A DNA stretch of 64,000 nt, taken from positions 1,144,875-1,208,874 of the forward strand of contig NZ_LMOB01000001.1 of NCBI RefSeq assembly GCF_001423185.1, written 5' to 3'. The notes under the pieces are model-generated. The model saw only the letters and a program-made list of their open reading frames with translations, searched no databases and was not told the DNA's origin. Positions 16,548 through 25,022 of the stretch are shown here, in pieces. A program made the position numbers and the translations under genes. Source of the DNA: Plantibacter sp. Leaf314 (GTDB taxonomy: Bacteria > Actinomycetota > Actinomycetes > Actinomycetales > Microbacteriaceae). Position 1 is the first letter of the stretch. Every line of letters begins with the position of its first letter.

Positions 16548-17492
16548 ATGGCTGTCGAGGCCCTAGCTGCGAGACCCAAAGCCAAGCAACGAGTCGGCGA
16601 CCGCGTCTTCTCCACGCTGTCCGTCGTCTCCGGATCACTCATCCTCGTCATCCTGGCGGCGGTCGCGATCTTCCTCATCGTCCAGGCGTTCCCGGCCCTC
16701 ACGGCCGACTCCTCGTCGTTCACCGGCGCACCGACGAGCTTCTGGGCCTATGTCGGCCCCTTCGTCTTCGGCACCATCTGGGCCGCGGTCCTGGCCCTGG
16801 CGATCGCCGTGCCGCTCTCCCTCGGGATCGCGCTCTTCATCACCCACTACGCGCCGCGCCGCCTCGCGGTCGCCCTCGGCTACGTGATCGACCTCCTGGC
16901 CGCCGTGCCGTCGGTCGTGTACGGCCTCTGGGGCGCGCTCGTCCTCGCCCCCTTCGTCCAGCCCTTCTTCGCCTGGCTGTCCGAGAACCTCGGTTGGATC
17001 CCGCTCTTCGGCGGCACCGTCTCGGGCACCGGCCGGACGATTTTGACGGTCGCCCTCGTCCTCGCCGTCATGATCATCCCGATCATCACGGCCATCTCCC
17101 GCGAGATCTTCCTCCAGACCCCGAAGCTCCACGAGGAGGCCGCCCTGGCCCTCGGCGCCACGCGCTGGGAGATGATCCAGATGGCCGTCCTGCCCTTCGG
17201 CCGCCCTGGCATCGTGTCCGCGTCCATGCTCGGCCTCGGCCGCGCGCTCGGCGAGACCATGGCCGTCGCCCTCGTGCTCTCGCCGGCGGCCGTCTACTCG
17301 TTCTTCCTGCTCACCTCGAGCAACCCGAACACCATCGCGGCGAACATCGCCCTCAACTTCCCCGAGTCCTTCGGCATCGACGTGAACAAGCTCATCGCCA
17401 CCGGCCTGATCCTGTTCATCATCACCTTCGTGGTGAACTTCATCGCCAGACTCATCGTCAACCGTCGTAAAGAATTCTCGGGAGCGAACTGA
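16548..17492 (+). CDS. pstC: Phosphate ABC transporter permease PstC
   Basis: The 314-aa inner-membrane permease has about six transmembrane helices. The coupling loop EEAALALGATRWEMIQMAVLP carries the EAA...G motif that contacts PstB. The N terminus is cytoplasmic and basic. It pairs with PstA to form the phosphate channel. Its stop codon overlaps the pstA start (TGATG). Confidence 0.95.
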   Translation: MAVEALAARPKAKQRVGDRVFSTLSVVSGSLILVILAAVAIFLIVQAFPALTADSSSFTGAPTSFWAYVGPFVFGTIWAAVLALAIAVPLSLGIALFITHYAPRRLAVALGYVIDLLAAVPSVVYGLWGALVLAPFVQPFFAWLSENLGWIPLFGGTVSGTGRTILTVALVLAVMIIPIITAISREIFLQTPKLHEEAALALGATRWEMIQMAVLPFGRPGIVSASMLGLGRALGETMAVALVLSPAAVYSFFLLTSSNPNTIAANIALNFPESFGIDVNKLIATGLILFIITFVVNFIARLIVNRRKEFSGAN

Positions 17493-18592
17493 TGACCGCC
17501 ACGACCGACCGCCGTCAGGCGACCATCGCCACACCGTTCTCCAACTCGCTCACCGCGGGCAAGCTGCCGAAGTTCGCTCCGCTCACCATCCTCGGCGGCA
17601 GCCTGATCGTCAGCGGACTCATCTTCCTGCTGGTGCAGCAGTCCAGCACCGACAAGAGCTACAACGTGCCCGGAGCCGTCGTGCTCGGTGCCGCGCTCTA
17701 CGCGGTGACCGTGTACGTCGCCTCGCTCCTCGTCGAGGGCCGCCGGAAGGCGAAGGACCGTCTGCTCACCACGCTCGTCACCGCGGCGTTCGTGATCGCA
17801 CTCCTGCCACTCATCTCCGTCGCCATCACCGTCATCTCCGCCGGCGCGGCCCGCTTCGACATCAACTACTTCAGCCTGTCGATGCGGAACGTGGTCGGCG
17901 AAGGCGGTGGAGCCCTGCACGCCATCACCGGAACGCTGCTCATCACCCTGGCGACGTCGGTCATCTCCATCCCGATCGGCATCCTGACCGCCATCTACCT
18001 CGTCGAGTACGGCCGCGGCCGACTGGCGCAGGGCATCACCTTCCTCGTGGACGTGATGACCGGCATCCCCTCGATCGTCGCCGGCCTGTTCGCCTTCGCG
18101 CTCCTCGCGATCTTCTTCGGCCCCGGCGTCCGACTCGGCATCGGCGGCGCGATCGCCCTGTCGCTGCTCATGATCCCCGTCGTGGTGCGATCCAGCGAGG
18201 AGATGCTGAAGCTCGTCCCCAACGAACTCCGTGAGGCCTCCTACGCCCTCGGTGTGCCGAAGTGGCTGACCATCCTGAAGATCGTGCTCCCCACCTCGAT
18301 CGCCGGCATCATCACCGGTGTGACGCTCGCCGTCGCCCGCGTGATCGGTGAGACCGCCCCGCTCCTCATCATCGCCGGGTTCACGCAGAGCATGAACTAC
18401 AACCTCTTCGACGGCCCCATGATGACCCTGCCGGTCTTCGTGTACACCCAGTACGCGAACCAGGGCACCGACGGAGCCTCCTACGTCGACCGCGCCTGGA
18501 CCGGCGCGCTCGTCCTCATCCTCATCGTCATGGCGCTGAACCTCATCGCCCGCCTCATCGCCAAGATCTTCGCCCCCAAGTTCGGCCGCTAG
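17492..18592 (+). CDS. pstA: Phosphate ABC transporter permease PstA
   Basis: The 366-aa permease is longer at the N terminus than Escherichia coli PstA because of two additional helices (about residues 30-50 and 62-82). The permease core follows, with the EAA loop [21 protein letters not shown] at about residues 245-265. The ATG overlaps the pstC stop by 1 nt. It forms the membrane channel with PstC. Confidence 0.95.
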   Translation: MTATTDRRQATIATPFSNSLTAGKLPKFAPLTILGGSLIVSGLIFLLVQQSSTDKSYNVPGAVVLGAALYAVTVYVASLLVEGRRKAKDRLLTTLVTAAFVIALLPLISVAITVISAGAARFDINYFSLSMRNVVGEGGGALHAITGTLLITLATSVISIPIGILTAIYLVEYGRGRLAQGITFLVDVMTGIPSIVAGLFAFALLAIFFGPGVRLGIGGAIALSLLMIPVVVRSSEEMLKLVPNELREASYALGVPKWLTILKIVLPTSIAGIITGVTLAVARVIGETAPLLIIAGFTQSMNYNLFDGPMMTLPVFVYTQYANQGTDGASYVDRAWTGALVLILIVMALNLIARLIAKIFAPKFGR

Positions 18593-18612
18593 GCCGCGAG
18601 CAAAGGAACCCC

Positions 18613-19392
18613 GTGTCCAAGAGCATCGAAGTCAACGACCTCAACGTCTTCTACGGCAGCTTCATGGCCGTCGAGGGTGTCTCCCTCCAGATCCAGCCCC
18701 GCACGGTCACCGCGTTCATCGGCCCCTCCGGGTGCGGCAAGTCGACGTTCCTCCGGACGCTCAACCGCATGCACGAGGTCATCCCCGGTGCGCGCGTCGA
18801 GGGTGAGGTCCTGATCGACGGCAACAACCTCTACGGACCAGGCGTCGACCCCGTCCTCGTTCGCCGCCAGGTGGGCATGGTCTTCCAGCGCCCGAACCCG
18901 TTCCCGACGATGAGCATCAAGGAGAACGTCCTCGCCGGTGTGAAGCTCAACAACCGGAAGATGTCGAAGTCTGACCAGGACGCGCTCGTCGAGCGCTCCC
19001 TGCAGGGCGCCAACCTGTGGAACGAGGTCAAGGACCGCCTCGACAAGCCCGGTTCCGGGCTCTCCGGCGGTCAGCAGCAGCGTCTTTGCATCGCTCGCGC
19101 CATCGCGGTGTCCCCCGACGTGGTGCTGATGGACGAGCCGTGCTCGGCGCTCGACCCGATCTCCACCCTCGCCATCGAGGACCTCATCGAGGAGCTCAAG
19201 CAGGAGTACACGATCGTCATCGTCACGCACAACATGCAGCAGGCGAGCCGCGTGAGCGACAAGACGGCGTTCTTCAACATCGCCGGCACCGGGAAGCCGG
19301 GCAAGCTCATCGAGTACGACGACACCACCACGATGTTCTCGAAGCCGTCGGTCCAGGCGACCGAGGACTACGTCTCGGGTCGCTTCGGCTGA
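18613..19392 (+). CDS. pstB: Phosphate ABC transporter ATPase PstB
   Basis: The 259-aa ATPase powers phosphate uptake. Walker A is GPSGCGKST (about residues 37-45), the signature motif is [14 protein letters not shown] and Walker B is [12 protein letters not shown], followed by the switch histidine in [11 protein letters not shown]. The GTG at 18613 has AAAGGAA 7 nt upstream. It ends the pst operon, and a large stem-loop follows. Confidence 0.96.
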   Translation: MSKSIEVNDLNVFYGSFMAVEGVSLQIQPRTVTAFIGPSGCGKSTFLRTLNRMHEVIPGARVEGEVLIDGNNLYGPGVDPVLVRRQVGMVFQRPNPFPTMSIKENVLAGVKLNNRKMSKSDQDALVERSLQGANLWNEVKDRLDKPGSGLSGGQQQRLCIARAIAVSPDVVLMDEPCSALDPISTLAIEDLIEELKQEYTIVIVTHNMQQASRVSDKTAFFNIAGTGKPGKLIEYDDTTTMFSKPSVQATEDYVSGRFG

Positions 19393-19400
19393 TCCGACGC

Positions 19401-19453
19401 TGACATGACGAAGGCCCCGCCCGGGATTCCCGGGTGGGGCCTTCGTCATGTCA
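19401..19453. terminator. 25-bp stem bidirectional terminator after pstB
   Basis: Arms 19401-19425 and 19429-19453 pair over 25 bp with a single G-U type mismatch and a 3-nt ATT loop. It lies between the convergent pstB and rskA genes. Confidence 0.8.
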
Positions 19454-19493
19454 GTGCGGTCGGCGGACGGTCCCGCGACCTGCGTGCAACGGG

Positions 19494-20348
19494 CTACGCC
19501 GTGTCGATGACCATGATCGGGTCGGTGGTCGGCTGCTCGGAGCCGCCCTGCGGTTCGACGGTCACGCCGACCTTGTCCCCCGCGCTCATCGCGCCGTCGA
19601 GGACCCGCCAGGTGGTGCCGTTCGCCGCGGAGAACGTTCCGGCGGACACCGGACCCTGTTCGCCGATGTACCAGAGTTCGTACACCTTGTCGGCCGGCAG
19701 CGAACCGAGCCCGTCGACGAGGAGCGCGGACTTCCCGAGCTCACCGGACCACACGAGGGTCGCGGTCGCGTCGTCCATGGACACCTTGGCGCGCTGGACG
19801 TCGGACGCCGCGTTGATCTCCGCGAGGGCGACGGTCTGCGTGAGGGATCCGCCGCCGAAGGTGTTCGCCAGTCCGACGCCACCGAAGATGAGTCCGACGG
19901 CCGCTGCGGCACCGACGACCATGCCGACGGCACCTCGCCGCCACCGAGAGGCGGCCTTGCGCTCCGCAGCTCCCGCGATCGGCGTCGGGGTGGCGGGAGA
20001 CGAGGTCGTCTCCGGCGCGACGTCGGCCTCAGGGGCCGTCGTCTGTTCGACCCGCGGGATGGTCGGGATCGCATCGTCCTGCACGACCGGGGTCGTGACC
20101 GGGGCGTCCACGGGGAGCTGCGGCAGGTTCTGGATCGCCGCCATGAGGGAGTTCTTGAGCGCGGCCGACGGCTGCACCGGTGGTGCTGCGAGGTCGAGCA
20201 TGGCTACGGTCTCCTCGAATTCCGCCGCTTCCTCGCGGACGGACTGGTGTTCGGCGCGCAGGCGGTCGAACCGCTCCTGCTCGCGCGGGGTCAGGGTGTG
20301 CAGCGCATTGCCGGCTGCCAGGTCTGCTGCATCGTCTCGCTCGGTCAT
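19494..20348 (-). CDS. rskA: Anti-sigma-K factor RskA
   Basis: The 284-aa membrane anti-sigma factor has a cytoplasmic N-terminal part (DAADLAAGNALHTLTPREQERFDRL) that would bind SigK. One membrane helix is at about residues 138-160 (GAVGMVVGAAAAVGLIFGG). The extracytoplasmic RskA domain contains KSALLVDGLGSLPADKVYELWYIGE. Its ATG overlaps the sigK stop as ATGA. Release of SigK by regulated proteolysis is known for the mycobacterial pair and inferred here. Confidence 0.92.
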   Translation of the reverse strand: MTERDDAADLAAGNALHTLTPREQERFDRLRAEHQSVREEAAEFEETVAMLDLAAPPVQPSAALKNSLMAAIQNLPQLPVDAPVTTPVVQDDAIPTIPRVEQTTAPEADVAPETTSSPATPTPIAGAAERKAASRWRRGAVGMVVGAAAAVGLIFGGVGLANTFGGGSLTQTVALAEINAASDVQRAKVSMDDATATLVWSGELGKSALLVDGLGSLPADKVYELWYIGEQGPVSAGTFSAANGTTWRVLDGAMSAGDKVGVTVEPQGGSEQPTTDPIMVIDTA

Positions 20349-20935
20349 GTACGCACCCCCAACTCGTCTCGAAGTCTGATCATTCCGTCCCGCAACCTGG
20401 TCTTGACCGTACCGATCGGTACGCCGAGCAGGTTCGAGATCTCGCTGTGACTGTAACCGCCGTAGTACGCGAGCGTCACCGCTTCGCGCTGCAGCTCGCT
20501 CAACCGCACGAACGCGCGCTTGACCCGCTCATGTTCGATGCGGATCTCGACCGTCTCCTGGACGTCGTCGACACGCTCGTCGAAGTCGCGGATACCGATC
20601 TTGAGGTCGCGGTCGCGGCCGGCCTGCGAGGCACGGACGCGGTCGATCGCCCGACGGTGGGCCATGGTGAGCACCCAGGTGGTCGCCGTGCCTTTACCCG
20701 CCTCGAACTTCGTGGCGTTCTGCCAGACCTCGAGGAACACCTCCTGGGTGACCTCCTCGGACTGGGCGTGGTCGACGAGCACCCGTTTGACGAGTCCGAG
20801 GACCCGCGGAGCGATGTGGTCGTACAACTCACTGAAGGCGACCTGGTCGCCGCCGGCGACGCGGACGAGGAGGGCATCGAGGACGTTCGCCAAGGACGGC
20901 TGCGGTGCAGCGTCGGCTTCCGGTCCCGTGGTCAC
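20345..20935 (-). CDS. sigK: ECF sigma factor SigK
   Basis: The protein is about 196 aa. Region 2 includes FSELYDHIAPRVLGLVKRVL and EVTQEVFLEVWQNATKFE. Region 4 includes LSELQREAVTLAYYGGYSH and the HTH HSEISNLLGVPIGTVKTRLRD. The downstream partner is RskA, with an ATGA overlap. The start is uncertain. GTG at 20935 (VTTGPEADAAPQPSLAN) gives the usual SigK length; an ATG at 21016 would add 27 residues lacking family similarity. Confidence 0.9.
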   Translation of the reverse strand: MTTGPEADAAPQPSLANVLDALLVRVAGGDQVAFSELYDHIAPRVLGLVKRVLVDHAQSEEVTQEVFLEVWQNATKFEAGKGTATTWVLTMAHRRAIDRVRASQAGRDRDLKIGIRDFDERVDDVQETVEIRIEHERVKRAFVRLSELQREAVTLAYYGGYSHSEISNLLGVPIGTVKTRLRDGMIRLRDELGVRT

Positions 20936-21279
20936 AAGTCTTAGCTTCTCACGGACACCGACGGTTTGCGCGACGCCCGCCCGAGGACGGGTCTGCGTGT
21001 ACAGTGCGGTGGTCATGCACGTAGTTCGACGCGGAGCCGGGATCCGATTGGAGCAATCGGCACGACGCACCACCCCAGTTCCGGTGTCATCACGGAGCCA
21101 GGGTCTCGGGGACGAGCCCGAGGGAAAGAAGTGCCAGGCCGCAGGAACGCCTCTCGGCGCAAGGCCGCTCGAAGCGGCGATTTTTGGAGCCCGGGGTTAC
21201 TGCGGCCCGGCTGAATCAGTGTAGCAAGCGATCGCCTGTGTGTATTCCCAGGTGCAGGAGCTTGACCCGACGCTGAGGT
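20936..21279. other. Intergenic region upstream of sigK, no gene seen
   Basis: This 344-bp stretch separates sigK from the downstream end of a conserved hypothetical gene. It must hold the sigK promoter, but I find no sigma-K-type promoter match I would defend. No RNA gene or repeat is apparent. Confidence 0.5.
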
Positions 21280-21909
21280 TCAGTCAAGCGAGTCGGTACG
21301 CCAGAGGCGGGCGCACCCGGCGAGTTCCTCGGCGATGGTGCCGAACCGGGCGGCCTTCGTCGTGAGCCGCGCGGCGTCGGCCGGATCGACCGCGTCGCGG
21401 TCGTCCGCCAGCGAGGAGCATCCGACGGCGTTGATGCGGCAGAAGGACGCCGCCCGCTCGAGCGCGATCGCGAAGTCGCCGGTGTAGAGGCCACGGAGGA
21501 TCTGGTCGGCGAGCACGATGATCTCCTCCGGACCGGTGGGCTCGGCAGCACCGGCGATCACCGGGTCCACCGTCGTGATGAGTTCGGTCCCCCGCTGGAA
21601 GCTGTAGCTCGTGGCGACCGGGTCCTGACGGATGAGGAGGCGCAACAGGTAGATCCGCCAGAGCGCTCCGGGCAGACTCCTCGGACTCGCATGTGACCAG
21701 AGTTCGGCGATGGCGTCGATCCCGTGCTCGTCCGTGTAGGTGACGAGGCGGTCGACCACCGCGGGGTCGGGGTCCGCCCGCACGCGGGTGAGCAGCGCGA
21801 CCGCGGTCTCGTGGGTGATCCTCGACACCGCCTCGGGGTCGAGGCCGCCCTGGATGGCCTCGAGCATCGACGGCGGTAGCTTCGTCGGACGGTGGAATCC
21901 CTCGGTCAT
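21280..21909 (-). CDS. Conserved actinobacterial hypothetical protein
   Basis: The 209-aa, mostly helical soluble protein begins MTEGFHRPTKLPPSMLEAI and contains DPEAVSRITHETAVALLTRV. No catalytic or binding motif is visible, and there is no signal peptide or membrane helix. GGAGGAGG precedes the ATG at 21909 by about 5 nt, which fixes this start over an upstream one at 21942. It lies beside tRNA-Lys on the opposite strand. Similar proteins are common in actinobacteria, but I know of no function. Confidence 0.65.
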   Translation of the reverse strand: MTEGFHRPTKLPPSMLEAIQGGLDPEAVSRITHETAVALLTRVRADPDPAVVDRLVTYTDEHGIDAIAELWSHASPRSLPGALWRIYLLRLLIRQDPVATSYSFQRGTELITTVDPVIAGAAEPTGPEEIIVLADQILRGLYTGDFAIALERAASFCRINAVGCSSLADDRDAVDPADAARLTTKAARFGTIAEELAGCARLWRTDSLD

Positions 21910-22040
21910 GCGTCCTCCTCCCGTGCGCCACGCTCCGCGCACCCGACCACGGTACCCGCCTCGAGCGGGCGCGGCTCCCCGAGACGATCACGCGACGCGT
22001 CAACGTCGCGCGCCCGGATCTCGTAGAGTAGAACCCGTAT

Positions 22041-22113
22041 GGGCCTGTAGCTCAGTTGGCAGAGCATCGGACTTTTAATCCGCGGGTCGTGGGTTCGAGC
22101 CCCACCGGGCCCA
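22041..22113 (+). tRNA. tRNA-Lys (anticodon TTT)
   Basis: A 73-nt cloverleaf has acceptor arms GGGCCTG/CGGGCCC, D arm GCTC/GAGC, anticodon loop CTTTTAA (anticodon TTT), T arm GTGGG-TTCGAGC-CCCAC and discriminator A. CCA is not fully encoded. The 3' half is the attachment site of the integrated element that follows, and it remains intact at this end. Confidence 0.96.
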
Positions 22114-22114
22114 C
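22070..22114 (+). repeat. Left att core (45-bp repeat, within tRNA-Lys)
   Basis: It starts in the anticodon stem and runs through the discriminator base plus 1 nt. It is identical to 30038-30082. Flanking bases differ on both sides (G versus A before, T versus C after). Confidence 0.95.
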
Positions 22115-22185
22115 TTCGTTTCACCGCATGATTCCGGGCATCTGGCCCAGCGTCGGGGACCGCCCATCAACGCGATCGGCCCCGA

Positions 22186-22206
22186 TGCTAGGGAATTGCT
22201 AGGAAA
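22186..22206 (+). repeat. Left arm-type repeat pair
   Basis: TGCTAGGGAA at 22186 and TGCTAGGAAA at 22197 are 11 nt apart and overlap the integrase stop codon. The same pair with the same spacing and orientation occurs at 29901-29921, inside the right end. These are likely integrase arm-binding sites. Confidence 0.7.
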
Positions 22207-23512
22207 CGCCAGCCGAACGCCTCGGAATGAGGGCAGCGGCAGCGGTCGCAGCCTGAGCCCCCACGCCGTCGAGCATGTGGGTGTAGGTGTCCGTCGTGAG
22301 CACGATGGAGCTGTGCCCGAGGCGCTTCGACACGAGGGCCATGGGCGCGCCCGAGGCAAGCATGAGCGACGCTTGCAGGTGGCGCAGCGCGTGGAACTTC
22401 TGCTTCGACAGGGGTGGACCCGCGAGCGCTTCGCACTGAGCGATGAGCGCCATGCGCGCCGAGTCCTTCACCATCATGGTCATGCGCTCAGGAGCGTCGG
22501 CCGCGAGCAGGCTGAGCCGACGGTCCTCGTTGAAGCGCTCGATGAGCTTCGGGAACCGCTTCGTGAGGTCGTCGGCGTTGAGGGGCCGTCCGTCCTGCCA
22601 CGTGAACACCAGCCCGAAGTCCTGCCACGCGTCACCGAACTCGGCTCGCTCGGCCTCCTGCCGTGTACGCCACGTCCTGAGCCTCGCCACCGTCCCCGCG
22701 TCGAGGTCCACCACGCGCTGCTCACCTGCTGCTGTCTTCGGCGCGCCCACCAGCACCTCCGCGCCGACGCGGATCGCCTGCTGAGCGACCACCAGACGGG
22801 CACGATCGAGGTCTACGTCCACCCAACGGAGTCCCAGCACCTCACCACGACGAAGGCCTGACATGGCGGTGAACTCGACGACCGGGGCCAAGCGCTCCCC
22901 CTTCATCTCGGCCCAGTCGAGGAACCGTCCGAGGTCGGCAGGTTGCCACACCTCGAAGCGCGGACGGGTCGTCTTGATTCGCTCCATGCGCCTCGTGGGA
23001 TCGTCCGTGATCTCGCCACGGCGGAACGCATCACGCAGCGCGCTTCGCAGGGTGGCGAACACCCTCGTGGTCGTCGCGGCGCTCATGTCGGGGCGCGTCC
23101 GACGCAGCTCGTCGCGCAGGTGGTCGAGGTGGCTCACGTTCAGGTCAGCGAGCTTCACGGCCCCAAGGATCGGCACGAGGTAGAGCGTGACGTGCGAGCC
23201 GTAAGCGCGCGCCGTGGAGGGCCGAAGCGAGCCGGTGGCCTCCTTGCGTTCCAGCCATGCGGCGAGGTACCCCGCGACCGTCTGGCCGCGCTTGGCGACG
23301 GGGTGACGTTGCAGGTCGGCGAGCGCCACAGCACGAGCCTTCGACGCCTCGCGTGCGCTACTGAATCCCGAGCCCGTGGCCTGCACGCGACGCCCCGCGT
23401 GTACGGCTTCGGCGACGAACGCCCATTTGCACTTGCAGGCCTGAGCCTGCGCGCAGCCCTTGCTGTGACGCTGACGGACGCCCGTGTAACGACGTGGTGT
23501 GCTCTCGGTCAC
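22199..23512 (-). CDS. int: Tyrosine site-specific integrase
   Basis: The 437-aa tyrosine recombinase would integrate and excise the element at tRNA-Lys. It has an N-terminal arm-binding region with CKCKWAF, a SAM-like core-binding domain (about residues 75-165) and a catalytic domain. Catalytic residues are visible: Arg in SGLRRGEVLGLRW, His-x-x-Arg in FHALRHLQASLML, His in LGHSS and Tyr in TTDTYTHML. It starts with GTG at 23512, overlapping the stop of the upstream gene as GTGA, and its stop lies 85 bp from the left att. Confidence 0.95.
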   Translation of the reverse strand: MTESTPRRYTGVRQRHSKGCAQAQACKCKWAFVAEAVHAGRRVQATGSGFSSAREASKARAVALADLQRHPVAKRGQTVAGYLAAWLERKEATGSLRPSTARAYGSHVTLYLVPILGAVKLADLNVSHLDHLRDELRRTRPDMSAATTTRVFATLRSALRDAFRRGEITDDPTRRMERIKTTRPRFEVWQPADLGRFLDWAEMKGERLAPVVEFTAMSGLRRGEVLGLRWVDVDLDRARLVVAQQAIRVGAEVLVGAPKTAAGEQRVVDLDAGTVARLRTWRTRQEAERAEFGDAWQDFGLVFTWQDGRPLNADDLTKRFPKLIERFNEDRRLSLLAADAPERMTMMVKDSARMALIAQCEALAGPPLSKQKFHALRHLQASLMLASGAPMALVSKRLGHSSIVLTTDTYTHMLDGVGAQAATAAAALIPRRSAGVS

Positions 23513-24138
23513 TTCTGGTCCTCCGACCCGGTAGGAGCGCTCGTGCGCGTGGGCGTCGAGCGGGCTCGACCGGTGTTCCTCTTGATCGGTTCAGGGAAGG
23601 CGCGAAGCTGATCGGCGGTGACCGGTACCGGCGGCAGGGGTTCCCCGTCTGGGCCCAACTTGCGTCCCGCATGCTTCGGCCAGGCGTAGCGCGCCTTCTC
23701 GTCGGCGTAGCTACCCAGGTATCCCTCCTTGCGAGCTTGTGCGATCCACCGGCCCGCCGAAGAGTCCTCAGTCTGGAAGTGCTCGACGATCACCTCACGA
23801 GGCGAAAGCCCCTGCGACAGAGCCGCCCGGTACACGCGCGAGACGCGCTCCAAGTGCTGTCGCTTGCCACCTCGCGAGCTGCGAGTAGGGTCTTCGCCGT
23901 CAGACGCCAGCATCGTGAGCAGGCTCGACACGAGGTCGCCGGTCTGGACACCTTCAGCAGCGCGCAGGACCGCGGCGAGGGGGACCATGCGCCACTCTTT
24001 GCTCGTCACGGCGCTACCTGGTGGCGGTACGAGCGTCACGGCACCTGTCGCGGCATCGGTCTCAACGGCCCATCCGTCCATACCTCGCAGCCCAGAGACG
24101 CGTGCGCCGGTGAGCGTGGCTTCCACCATCATCTTCAT
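23509..24138 (-). CDS. Element protein coupled to integrase, unknown function
   Basis: The 209-aa soluble protein has a basic, helical middle part (GGKRQHLERVSRVYRAAL, SPREVIVEHFQTEDSSAGRW). ARKEGYLG and a proline-rich basic tail follow. The pattern of a short HTH-like segment linked to integrase occurs in actinobacterial elements, but I do not recognise a named family. Several ATGs are possible. The one at 24138 sits 7 nt after a good -10 element, so a leaderless mRNA is likely. It ends in a GTGA overlap with int, so the two are expressed together. Confidence 0.7.
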   Translation of the reverse strand: MKMMVEATLTGARVSGLRGMDGWAVETDAATGAVTLVPPPGSAVTSKEWRMVPLAAVLRAAEGVQTGDLVSSLLTMLASDGEDPTRSSRGGKRQHLERVSRVYRAALSQGLSPREVIVEHFQTEDSSAGRWIAQARKEGYLGSYADEKARYAWPKHAGRKLGPDGEPLPPVPVTADQLRAFPEPIKRNTGRARSTPTRTSAPTGSEDQK

Positions 24139-24197
24139 GATCATTAAGTTAGCAAGTGATCGTTTACTTGTCCATATAGCGATCATAACGTTGAGGC
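24139..24197. promoter_or_regulatory. Divergent promoter/operator region of the element
   Basis: This AT-rich gap lies between the int operon and the excisionase-like gene. For the minus strand, TGGACA (24174-24169) and TAACTT (24151-24146) are 17 bp apart, and ATG follows 7 nt later. An inverted repeat CAAGT-N8-ACTTG at 24153-24170 overlaps this promoter. Direct repeats GATCATTAAG (24139) and GATCATAACG (24181) flank it. This is probably the element's integration/excision switch. Confidence 0.65.
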
Positions 24198-24437
24198 ATG
24201 CAAACGACCTATACCAACCCCCTCACAGCCCTTAGGCGACTGCCAGCGACGGTCTCGCTCCCGACGGCCGGTGCCTTCTTCGGCCTCAGCCGAGCACACA
24301 GCTACTCGCTCAATGCCCGGGGTGAGTTCCCGGTGCCCGTCCGTCAGATTGGTGCTCGGTTCGTCGTGACTCAGGCAGACCTCGCCCGCGCACTCGGAAT
24401 CGACGTGGCCGACCTCCTCGACACCGCACCCGCCTGA
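24198..24437 (+). CDS. Excisionase-like HTH protein
   Basis: The 79-aa protein has a MerR/Xis-type winged helix: SLPTAGAFFGLSRAHSYSL, a turn, then FPVPVRQIGARFVVTQADL. Such proteins act as recombination directionality factors or as repressors of element genes. It is divergent from the integrase operon. GAGG lies close to the ATG. Confidence 0.75.
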   Translation: MQTTYTNPLTALRRLPATVSLPTAGAFFGLSRAHSYSLNARGEFPVPVRQIGARFVVTQADLARALGIDVADLLDTAPA

Positions 24438-24560
24438 CACGTGCGCAACACGCGACGAAGGCCCCACGCCGCGAAACGTGAGGCCCTCAACACCAGACGA
24501 CCTGAGCCGGGTCGGTACCCACCCAGGGTATCGCCTCACGAGCACCCTAGGAAGAGCCCC

Positions 24561-25022
24561 ATGAGCATCACCCCCAGCCCCGGCACACCCGCCCAGCGTG
24601 TGAAGCGCTCGCTGCAAGGGCGACACCCACGGTCCATCGTGAGCCGCGTCGCGACAGCTGTCCCCGCCGACCGCCTCGCCTTGACCACCACGATCGCGAC
24701 GCTTCCCGACGAAGCCGTTCACCGCGTGCACGACTTCGTACGAGCCCTGATCGACGAGCAGACTCGATACCCCCTGTGGGACCTGGCCGAGCCGTTCACC
24801 TACGCCGGTCCCCTGTGGGTCGACCGTGATGAGGCAGTTCGTCGCCTCCTCCATGTGCGGGCCATGGTCGCCCTCGGAGGCGGGGTGAACGTCGACGCTC
24901 TCGACGCCCTCGACCACTACGGTCGACAGCTCGGCATGACCGACGAGGAAATTCTGTCGGTCCTCACCCCGGTCACTTTCGCCGCGACCACCGGGAAGGG
25001 GCTGACGTGGACGAGGAGCTGA
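24561..25022 (+). CDS. Element hypothetical protein upstream of the ATPase
   Basis: The 153-aa soluble protein has a basic N terminus (PAQRVKRSLQGRHPRSIV) and an acidic helical C-terminal half (DALDHYGRQLGMTDEEIL). AGGAAGAG precedes the ATG at 24561. Its 3' end overlaps the ATPase start by 16 nt, so they form one operon. A DNA-binding or replication accessory role is possible; no known family is recognised. Confidence 0.65.
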   Translation: MSITPSPGTPAQRVKRSLQGRHPRSIVSRVATAVPADRLALTTTIATLPDEAVHRVHDFVRALIDEQTRYPLWDLAEPFTYAGPLWVDRDEAVRRLLHVRAMVALGGGVNVDALDALDHYGRQLGMTDEEILSVLTPVTFAATTGKGLTWTRS

